Shown here: in pieces, positions 1 to 5,501 of the stretch | Layout of the letters: each line of letters begins with the position of its first letter | How positions within the stretch are numbered: position 1 is the stretch's first letter | Assembly (NCBI GenBank): GCA_012800145.1 | Contig: JAAZJW010000117.1 | Coordinates: 1-6,219, forward strand | Length of the DNA: 6,219 nt | Direction of reading: 5' to 3' | Source: Clostridiales bacterium | GTDB lineage: Bacteria > Bacillota > Clostridia > Peptostreptococcales > Natronincolaceae | Translations under genes and position numbers: made by a program | Notes under the pieces: generated by a model | What the model saw: the letters and a program-made list of their open reading frames with translations, nothing else | Database searches by the model: none | What the model was told of the DNA's origin: nothing

Positions 1-147
1 CAGCCCCCTAACAATTACATGATAAAATCCCCTTATTTTCCCCGGCAAGACGAACAGATCCCGAAAAACCCGAAATTCTTCGAGGGCACCGTTAATACTA
101 TCCGATTCAGAATAACATTCCGGAACGATTGTTAAACCATTATCCAA
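1..147 (-). CDS. Possible 5' end of a Y1 (IS200/REP-type) transposase or its remnant, cut by the window edge
   Basis: A minus-strand frame is open from just after a TAG at 150-148 to base 1 (49 codons) and continues out of the window. Its last 16 codons (48-1) read LPGKIRGFYHVIVRGL. The FYHVIVRG stretch resembles the conserved N-terminal strand of Y1 single-strand transposases (IS200/IS605 and REP-associated TnpA), where a His followed a few residues later by Arg-Gly is typical close to the start. The start is uncertain: TTG at 48-46 would give the usual short leader before this motif, while TTG at 147-145 opens the whole frame. Neither has a convincing Shine-Dalgarno sequence, so this could be a decayed or truncated copy. 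The catalytic HUH and Tyr residues would lie outside the window. The call rests on one short motif, and a chance open frame is a real alternative. Confidence 0.3.
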   Translation of the reverse strand, partial: MDNGLTIVPECYSESDSINGALEEFRVFRDLFVLPGKIRGFYHVIVRGL

Positions 148-179
148 CTATTGTTCGAAATACTGTCCGTCCTGGAATG
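116..179. repeat. Imperfect inverted repeat with 12-base arms
   Basis: CATTCCGGAACG (116-127) pairs with CGTCCTGGAATG (168-179). Ten of the 12 positions are Watson-Crick pairs, one is a wobble pair on either strand and one is an A-C mismatch. The loop is 40 bases. It lies between the receiver gene and the possible Y1 transposase frame. It could be a subterminal or REP-like palindrome of such an element, or a weak RNA fold downstream of the operon. The long loop argues against a classical intrinsic terminator, and no T-run follows either arm. Confidence 0.4.
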
Positions 180-181
180 AC

Positions 182-221
182 AAAAACGTAAGGTTTTCAC
201 AGCAATAACAAAGATTCTGTG
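182..221 (-). terminator. Weak candidate terminator hairpin after the receiver gene
   Basis: Ten bases past the receiver stop, in the direction of transcription, CACAG-AAT (221-214) can pair with ATT-g-CTGTG (206-198), giving eight pairs with one bulged base and a 7-base loop. A run of five T on the minus strand (186-182) follows 11 bases after the stem. The stem is AT-rich and the T-run is too far away for a canonical rho-independent terminator, so this is only a candidate end of the operon. Confidence 0.22.
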
Positions 222-231
222 TTTTCCAAGG

Positions 232-633
232 CTAGTCCTTTGGTTCAAATCCCAATTTTTCTATAACCTCAACAAATTTTTTTGTATCTATCGGTTTGGA
301 TGCATAAGCATCACATCCATGTTCAAATGCTTGCTCCACGATTCGGGTTTCTGCAAGGGCGGTAGTCATTATAATTTTTGCGCGGTTTTCCGGCAATATA
401 CCCAGCTGTGTTTCCAAATCCTTAATGGCCTTTAAAACCTTTACACCATCCACCTTTGGCATCATAATATCCAAACAAATCAGATCATATGGGCTATTCT
501 CCTTGATAGATAACATATAGGCGTCTATTGCTTCTATACCATCCACCACTAAATCACATTCTCCATACTGTAAAAGAAACTTGTGCAAGAATTTCCTGCT
601 AACCATATCATCTTCAGCAATTAATATTTTCAT
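232..633 (-). CDS. Stand-alone CheY-like response regulator receiver
   Basis: This 133-residue protein is a single receiver (REC) domain with no output domain, expected to be cytoplasmic. The acidic pocket is E7-D8-D9 in MKILIAEDD, the phosphoacceptor is D55 in LICLDIMMP, the switch Thr is T91 in IIMTTA, the aromatic switch residue is Y110 and the conserved Lys is K113 in SKPID. Between helix 3 and strand 4 there is a longer than usual segment (about residues 72-85), a feature I associate with receivers found beside hybrid kinases. The ATG at 633 is preferred because GGGAGGGG (649-642) sits 8 bases upstream. A TTG at 651 in the same frame overlaps that ribosome binding site and is unlikely to be used. 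It follows the hybrid kinase after a 101-base gap and is probably the terminal phosphate acceptor of that kinase's relay, acting through protein-protein contact. It could also compete as a phosphate sink. Confidence 0.93.
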   Translation of the reverse strand: MKILIAEDDMVSRKFLHKFLLQYGECDLVVDGIEAIDAYMLSIKENSPYDLICLDIMMPKVDGVKVLKAIKDLETQLGILPENRAKIIMTTALAETRIVEQAFEHGCDAYASKPIDTKKFVEVIEKLGFEPKD

Positions 634-641
634 ATCAACGA

Positions 642-649
642 CCCCTCCC
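642..649 (-). promoter_or_regulatory. Ribosome binding site of the receiver gene
   Basis: GGGAGGGG lies 8 bases before the ATG at 633. This strong Shine-Dalgarno decides the start in favour of ATG over the in-frame TTG at 651, which overlaps the site itself. It also implies that this gene is translated independently of the kinase. Confidence 0.75.
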
Positions 650-680
650 AATTATTTTGTAACAGACAAACAGACCAGAT

Positions 681-734
681 ATTTTGATATTCAGCCTTTA
701 ACCCTCGTACTGGTCAAAGGCTAAACATCAAAAT
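681..734 (-). repeat. 54-base near-symmetric inverted repeat between kinase and receiver genes
   Basis: On the plus strand the left arm is ATTTTGAT (681-688), AGCCTTT (693-699) and ACC (701-703). The right arm is GGT (712-714), AAAGGCT (716-722) and ATCAAAAT (727-734). This gives 18 Watson-Crick pairs, interrupted by one symmetric 4x4 internal loop and one 1x1 mismatch, around an 8-base loop. On the minus-strand transcript it begins at the base immediately after the kinase stop codon (737-735). No T-run follows, so a classical terminator is unlikely. A 3' stabilising structure, a processing site or a partial attenuator lowering receiver expression are reasonable options. Confidence 0.7.
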
Positions 735-3419
735 TTACAACACTGATTTTTTATAGGTATCGAATTCGTCCATCATATTTGCAATATTTTTAATGGTTTG
801 GCTCAGATTGCCCCGTCTTGTAGACAATTCTATTTTAAATGCCGCGTTTTTCAGTTGCTCCGCATCTATCTCATTTGAAAGGTTTTTAATCCCGTGAGCT
901 ATAACCTCAATTTCTGCCAGATTGTCATACTCCAGTGCCTTTTCCAACGATTTAATCTTATCTTCCATTTGGCAAATTACAGGTATTAATTCTTCTTTAG
1001 GTCTTTTGTTAGTTTCTCTAACGAAAATAATATTTCCCTCATCGTCAATTTTTGGAACACCTTCAGGTAGCCCGATTTGCCCCTTGGTTCCGGATACAGC
1101 ATCTATAATATAAAAGAGTTCCTCCATTTGAACCGGTTTCGAAATATATTCATCTATACCTTTAGACAAAAATTTTTCCTTATCTCCATGCAACGCAAAA
1201 GCTGTGAGAGCAATTATGGGAACGTGGCTACCCATGGATTCTGTTTCTATTGCTCGTATTTGTTTAGTTGCCTCTATTCCGTCCATTACCGGCATCTGGA
1301 TATCCATTAAAACAATATCATATTCTCCCTTTTTATACATGGACACCGTCTCAACACCGTTATTAGCTATGTCCACATTATGTCCTTTTTCCTCTAACAT
1401 TCTGGCTAATACTGTTTGGTTTACCCTATCATCTTCTGCCAATAAAATTTTTTGTGGATTTATGGATTTTACCGTTGCTAATATGTTTTCTTGTTTCTTG
1501 GTCGGTTTATTCCCTTTTTCAAACCCCAAAGTGAAATAAAATGTACTACCTATACCTTTTTTACTTTTTACCCACATTTCACCTCCCATTGTTTCCACCA
1601 ATCGTTTTGAAATAGCTAATCCTAAGCCTGTCCCCCTGTGTTTTTTTGTATATGAACCATCTAATTGACTAAAAACCTCAAAAAGCCTATCTTTATCCTT
1701 TTTGGAAATACCTATACCTGTATCGGTTACTGTAAATTTTAAACCAATTTTATTGTCAGGTTTAACATCCCTTTCAACCAATACAGAAACCTCCCCCCTT
1801 TCGGTAAATTTAATAGCATTATTTATAAGATTATTGAGTATTTGCTGTAACCTGTTAGAATCACCCTTTAAATATGTCGGTATGGACTCAGAAAGATTAT
1901 AGTTTAAATCCAACCCTTTCTTTTTTGCATGCTGGGCATGAATTTTAATTATGTTTTCCATAAGTTCTTTTATGTTAAAATTCACATTTTCAATAATTAG
2001 CCTTCCCGCTTCTAATTTTGAAAAATCTAATATATCGTTGATAATATTTAATAGGGAACTCGCACAATGTTTGGCGGTAAACAAGTTTTCTTTCTGCTCC
2101 TTATCCAGTTCAGTGAGCAAAGTTAAATCTATCATACCTAGCATACCATTGAGGGGTGTCCTAATTTCATGGCTCATGTTAGCAAGGAATTCACTTTTTG
2201 ATTTGTTTGCTTTTTCAGCCTCCTCTTTAGCCTTTTTTAATTCCCTTTCCGCATTCTTTCTTTCTGTGATATCCCTTACAATACTTGCTAATATTTGTTT
2301 CCCTTCTATATATGCACCCTTAGCACTTACTTCTACCGGAAAGGTTGTGCCATCTTTGCGAGTATGCAATGATTCGTAAAATATCCCCTCCTCGAGAGCT
2401 GTTTTCATCTGTTCTCCCGCAAGCCGTGAATCTCTTCTTAAATCATATATAGTAAGTGATAGCATCTCATCTCGGGAATACCCATAGGCCTTTAGGGATG
2501 ATTCATTAGCCCAAACTATTCTCCCATCCGTATCTATGAAATGAATAATATCGCGCGCGTTTTCGAGAAGAATTTGGTACCGCTTAAGTATCTCCTCATG
2601 TTCTTTCTGTGTTGTAATGTCTTCTACAGCCAACAAAACCTGTTTTTTGCCCGATATAGTTACCGGATTAAAACCAAACCTAAACCAAATATTTTTTTGT
2701 TTATTACCATGCATGATTTCATATTTGTTTATCAAACCTGTAGTAGGCATATCCCCTTCAATAGCCTTATCAATGGCTTTCTTGATTTTACAATGTTCAT
2801 GTCCCCCACATTGGCCATATCCTTTTTCAAGACCCTTAACACATGCAATTCCTTCCCCAAAACTCTTGTCTATAACATCTACCAAGTTTTTGTTTATCAT
2901 ATTCAAAAAATACCTGTTTGCTAATTGAATCCTCGCATCTTTATTTAAAATTAACATACCTATGGGAGCTGTTTCAAAGGCAGCTTTAAAATTATTTCTT
3001 TCTCTTTCCAGCTCCTGTTCAATTCTGCTAAGTCTTGATATATCACGAAATACAATAACAACACCTATTATGGGATTGGTTGCATTTTTTATAGGGGAAC
3101 AACTGGCGGATATATATCTACTTGTGCCATCATTTGAAATTAAAACGGTGCCCTTTACTAGCCCAATGGATGTTTTAGCCCGAATTACCCTGTCGATAGG
3201 GCTTTCCAAATATTTACATGTATCAGCATCCACAATGTTAAATACATCATTAAAATTTTCCTGTCTGGCCCTATCAAATTTCCAACCCGTCAGTTCCTCT
3301 GCAACTGCATTCATATAAAATATATTTCCCTTTGTATCAGTGACAATTACCCCATCCCCCATACAGGACAAGGTTTTTATTAAAAGTTCATTTTCCCTTT
3401 CCTCTAGAATTGTTTTCAT
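735..3419 (-). CDS. Soluble hybrid histidine kinase: PAS-PAS-PAS-HisKA-HATPase-REC-Hpt
   Basis: This 894-residue kinase shows no transmembrane segment or signal peptide, so it should sense a cytoplasmic cue. Domains in order are PAS1 (about 10-130), PAS2 (about 141-270, with a Cys/His cluster C193, C204, H207, H209, C210), PAS3 (about 278-388, ending in the linker DITERK), a helical linker, HisKA with H417 in SHEIRTPLNG, and HATPase with N box N530/N534, G1 DTGIGI (566-571) and G2 GTGLGL (596-601). A receiver follows (about 656-775; E662-D664, phosphoacceptor D706, T739, K761), then a C-terminal Hpt-like helical domain (about 805-890; H842 in AHGIKN). The architecture resembles ArcB/BarA-type tripartite kinases. 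The ATG overlaps the cheB stop as ATGA (3419-3416), and GGGGG lies 7 bases upstream, so translation is probably coupled. The likely final acceptor is the adjacent stand-alone receiver. The Hpt call is the least certain domain because the usual Gly after HxxK is Asn846. Confidence 0.94.
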   Translation of the reverse strand: MKTILEERENELLIKTLSCMGDGVIVTDTKGNIFYMNAVAEELTGWKFDRARQENFNDVFNIVDADTCKYLESPIDRVIRAKTSIGLVKGTVLISNDGTSRYISASCSPIKNATNPIIGVVIVFRDISRLSRIEQELERERNNFKAAFETAPIGMLILNKDARIQLANRYFLNMINKNLVDVIDKSFGEGIACVKGLEKGYGQCGGHEHCKIKKAIDKAIEGDMPTTGLINKYEIMHGNKQKNIWFRFGFNPVTISGKKQVLLAVEDITTQKEHEEILKRYQILLENARDIIHFIDTDGRIVWANESSLKAYGYSRDEMLSLTIYDLRRDSRLAGEQMKTALEEGIFYESLHTRKDGTTFPVEVSAKGAYIEGKQILASIVRDITERKNAERELKKAKEEAEKANKSKSEFLANMSHEIRTPLNGMLGMIDLTLLTELDKEQKENLFTAKHCASSLLNIINDILDFSKLEAGRLIIENVNFNIKELMENIIKIHAQHAKKKGLDLNYNLSESIPTYLKGDSNRLQQILNNLINNAIKFTERGEVSVLVERDVKPDNKIGLKFTVTDTGIGISKKDKDRLFEVFSQLDGSYTKKHRGTGLGLAISKRLVETMGGEMWVKSKKGIGSTFYFTLGFEKGNKPTKKQENILATVKSINPQKILLAEDDRVNQTVLARMLEEKGHNVDIANNGVETVSMYKKGEYDIVLMDIQMPVMDGIEATKQIRAIETESMGSHVPIIALTAFALHGDKEKFLSKGIDEYISKPVQMEELFYIIDAVSGTKGQIGLPEGVPKIDDEGNIIFVRETNKRPKEELIPVICQMEDKIKSLEKALEYDNLAEIEVIAHGIKNLSNEIDAEQLKNAAFKIELSTRRGNLSQTIKNIANMMDEFDTYKKSVL

Positions 3420-4477
3420 TTCCGCACCCCCGGCTCCCGCTCCCTAACCCGATTAGACCACAATTTACACAATATTTTGGGTATATCTACAAGGGGTAAT
3501 TGTTTTTCTACCGCCCCTATGCTAAAGGCTGCCTTGGGCATACCATAGACTACAGAAGATTTTTCGTCTTGGCCTATTGTTTTCGCACCTTTTTTTCTCA
3601 TAGCAAGTAATCCCTTTGCGCCGTCACAACCCATTCCTGTGAGAATTATACCTATAGCATATTCTCCTGCTTCCTCCGCCACCGATTGAAACAATACATC
3701 AACCGATGGGCAATGCCCGTTTACCTTTTCCCCCCTGAAACATATAGCCTTATATCTATTGCCCACTCTTTTAATCTTCATATGTTGATCACCGGGAGCC
3801 ACCAGGACTTTTCCCTGCTCCACATAATCTCCCGTCTCGGCTTCCTTAACAACGAAATTTGTAAAATTATTCAACCTTTCCGCAAACATATAAGAAAACA
3901 CCGGGGGAATATGTTGCGTAACAACAATACCCGGTATATTGACAGGAAGGGATTTCAATAAACTGTAGATTGCCTCAGTTCCGCCTGTTGAGGCACCTAT
4001 GGCAATAATTTGTCTTTTATTAATATGTTTTTGTTCAGCACTTATGGCCAACAGGGGGTTGCCTATTTTTGTTTGTGATACATTTGAACTATCGGCAATC
4101 TTAATTTTTTCTATCAACTCAGTGATAAAATTCTCTACACTTTTAACAGACTGCATGTCGGGTTTAATTACAAAATCAACGGCTCCGGCATTAATTGCGT
4201 CGAATACGGCTTTACTAACAGTGGTAACCATAATAACAGGTAGGGGGTATTGTGGAATTAACTGTCTGACAAATTCAATACCATTCATCCTGGGCATTTC
4301 TATGTCACATATCATTACGTCAGGGTTATATTTGAGTATCTCATCCCTAGCCTCAAAGGGATTGGCTGCCTTGGCTATAACTTTTATCTGGGGGTCTGAA
4401 GAAATTCCCCTACTTATTATTTCTCTTGAAACAGCGGAATCGTCTACAATTAAAACCTTTATTCTTTTTCCGGTCAT
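3416..4477 (-). CDS. cheB: Chemotaxis protein-glutamate methylesterase/glutamine deamidase CheB
   Basis: This 353-residue protein removes methyl groups from receptor glutamates and can deamidate receptor glutamines, opposing CheR. The N-terminal receiver (about 6-122) has D12/D13, phosphoacceptor D58 in MICDIEMP, T85/T86 and K105 in VIKPD. A linker (about 125-154) leads to the catalytic domain with the full triad: S163 in GASTGG, H189 in TQHIP and D285 in TGMGCDGA. The length is typical of the family. I chose the ATG at 4477 because VLIVDDSA then starts at the usual distance and GGAAAGG (4494-4488) lies 10 bases upstream. A TTG at 4516 would add 13 residues with no family match and a poor ribosome site. 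The gene follows cheR by 44 bases and overlaps the hybrid kinase gene by four bases. Activation is normally by phosphorylation of D58, classically from CheA. Whether the adjacent PAS kinase contributes is open. Confidence 0.95.
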   Translation of the reverse strand: MTGKRIKVLIVDDSAVSREIISRGISSDPQIKVIAKAANPFEARDEILKYNPDVMICDIEMPRMNGIEFVRQLIPQYPLPVIMVTTVSKAVFDAINAGAVDFVIKPDMQSVKSVENFITELIEKIKIADSSNVSQTKIGNPLLAISAEQKHINKRQIIAIGASTGGTEAIYSLLKSLPVNIPGIVVTQHIPPVFSYMFAERLNNFTNFVVKEAETGDYVEQGKVLVAPGDQHMKIKRVGNRYKAICFRGEKVNGHCPSVDVLFQSVAEEAGEYAIGIILTGMGCDGAKGLLAMRKKGAKTIGQDEKSSVVYGMPKAAFSIGAVEKQLPLVDIPKILCKLWSNRVREREPGVRK

Positions 4478-4521
4478 TTCCCCACGGCCTTTCCATAAAT
4501 AATTATAGATAAACAACCTGA

Positions 4522-5337
4522 CTATTCTTTTCTGTATATAGACGGTGCCACATATTTATATTTGGTTTTAGTTCTGTCTATATATTCAGAATGTCCGATA
4601 AAAAGATAACCACCATATGATGTCATATCATAAAATTTTTCTATTAATTCGTTTCTGGTCTCCCTATCAAAGTATATCATCACATTCCTACAAAATATAA
4701 CATGAAATTTCTTCCTGAATGGGAATGTTTCTTCCATAAGGTTGAATTTCCTATATATTACTTCATTTTTTATTTTATCTGAAATAATATAATTTTCGTC
4801 ATCTATCTTTTTAAGGTAGTTCATTCTCCAAGCAGGTGGCAAAGGCATAATCCTGTTATCATTATAAATACCCCTTCGGGCAACATCTAAAACCTTGGCA
4901 GATATATCTGTAGCCAATATTTTTGTATCCCACATGCCTTTGTTCCTGCCGAAAAATTCATCCATAATCATAGCAAGTGTGTAGGATTCTTCCCCTGTAG
5001 CACAAGCAGCACACCATATGCGAAGGTCCTTATCTTTTACCGTTTTTTCAAGAAAAGGCATAACGTTGTCCCTGAAATAATAAAAATGAGAGGGCTCACG
5101 CATAAAAAATGTATGGTTGGTAGTAATTTTGTCAACCAGGGTAGTTACCGCCTTTCCGGTTTTATCTGAAATAATATAGTCACAGTATTCGGAAAAATTT
5201 TTTATGCCTTCATTTTCAAGAACAGTTCGAAGTCTTCCTGTTACCAAGGATTTTTTTTCCTTTTTCAAGTGAATTCCATAGTTGGCCTTGATATGGCCGC
5301 TCAATTGTTTAAATTCCCTTTCTGTAATTGCAAGCAT
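4522..5337 (-). CDS. cheR: Chemotaxis protein-glutamate O-methyltransferase CheR
   Basis: This 271-residue cytoplasmic enzyme methylates glutamates on MCP signalling helices using S-adenosylmethionine. The N-terminal helical CheR domain (about 4-70) leads into TTNHTFFMRE (72-81), the family motif that ends in the conserved Arg-Glu. The Rossmann-like methyltransferase domain has the SAM loop WCAACATGEESYTLAM (108-123), an acidic ribose-binding strand LATDIS (141-146), NVMIYF (218-223) and the late strand GGYLFIGHSEYI (242-253). There is no TPR or other C-terminal extension. The beta-subdomain (about 172-200) is short and lacks the Gly-rich loop of enterobacterial CheR, a sign of tether-independent receptor binding. 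The ATG at 5337 is chosen, with GGTGA (5347-5343) 5 bases upstream. An in-frame GTG at 5346 would add three residues and cannot be excluded. The gene lies between the MCP and cheB, which fits a dedicated adaptation pair. Confidence 0.95.
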   Translation of the reverse strand: MLAITEREFKQLSGHIKANYGIHLKKEKKSLVTGRLRTVLENEGIKNFSEYCDYIISDKTGKAVTTLVDKITTNHTFFMREPSHFYYFRDNVMPFLEKTVKDKDLRIWCAACATGEESYTLAMIMDEFFGRNKGMWDTKILATDISAKVLDVARRGIYNDNRIMPLPPAWRMNYLKKIDDENYIISDKIKNEVIYRKFNLMEETFPFRKKFHVIFCRNVMIYFDRETRNELIEKFYDMTSYGGYLFIGHSEYIDRTKTKYKYVAPSIYRKE

Positions 5338-5403
5338 TAGTCTCACCAGCCCTTTTAAGATAATCTAATATGTAAAGCCGCAAAAACTGTAATTTTTAAT
5401 ATT

Positions 5404-5469
5404 ATCCCGGGATGAAGCCGAAAAATCCTATTTTAAATATATTTGGGCTCTCCCGACCTCATCCGGGAT
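5404..5469 (-). repeat. Large imperfect hairpin in the MCP-cheR intergenic region
   Basis: ATCCCGGGATGA (5404-5415) pairs with TCATCCGGGAT (5459-5469) over 11 Watson-Crick pairs with one bulged G at 5411. The stem can be extended by a wobble pair and further G-C pairs up to 5420/5454. The loop is about 33 bases and contains a competing AGCC/GGCT pairing (5416-5419 with 5446-5449). On the minus strand the stem is followed by an A/T mix and not a clean U-run. It could be a weak terminator after the MCP, a processing or stability element, or a regulatory leader of cheR. It does not match any riboswitch consensus I could recall. Confidence 0.6.
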
Positions 5470-5496
5470 TTATATGTATTACCTACACCATAACAA
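5469..5496 (-). promoter_or_regulatory. Possible sigma-A type promoter upstream of cheR
   Basis: On the minus strand TTGTTA (5496-5491; 4 of 6 against TTGACA) is followed after 16 bases by TATAAA (5474-5469; 5 of 6 against TATAAT), just past the MCP stop codon. Transcription would begin near 5462 and give a leader of about 125 bases containing most of the hairpin. In AT-rich DNA such matches arise by chance, so this is tentative. It would let cheR-cheB-kinase be expressed separately from the MCP. Confidence 0.28.
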
Positions 5497-5501
5497 ACAA
5501 T

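Noticed and set aside
148..231. Read-through of the receiver stop into the following 27 in-frame codons
   Set aside because: The frame ends at another TAG (150-148), the translated segment has no recognisable domain, and the receiver already ends at its normal length.
241..256. GGTTCAAATCC on the plus strand looks like a tRNA T-arm loop
   Set aside because: It lies in the codons for the last residues of the receiver (GFEPKD). The flanking arms do not form a proper 5-base T stem, and no anticodon or D arm is visible nearby.
634..734. A promoter for the receiver gene using TTGACC inside the inverted repeat as a -35 box
   Set aside because: At 17 bases spacing the -10 candidate is CTGAAT, matching only 3 of 6. 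The TTGACC is explained equally well by the hairpin arm.
922..4502. Several plus-strand open frames of 60-170 codons inside the kinase and cheB genes
   Set aside because: They are antisense to proteins with intact catalytic motifs, read as low-complexity hydrophobic or Ser/Leu-rich strings, resemble no known family and lack convincing ribosome binding sites.
4478..4516. Longer CheB from an in-frame TTG at 4516
   Set aside because: The extra 13 residues have no counterpart in the family and the ribosome site before TTG is poor. The ATG at 4477 places VLIVDDSA at the usual distance and puts the triad at S163, H189 and D285, the positions expected from E. coli CheB within one residue.
5338..5501. 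c-di-GMP (GEMM) riboswitch, often found near clostridial chemotaxis genes
   Set aside because: The conserved aptamer strings (CACGCACAGGGCAAACC-like and GACGCAAAGCC-like) are absent. Only a generic hairpin is present.
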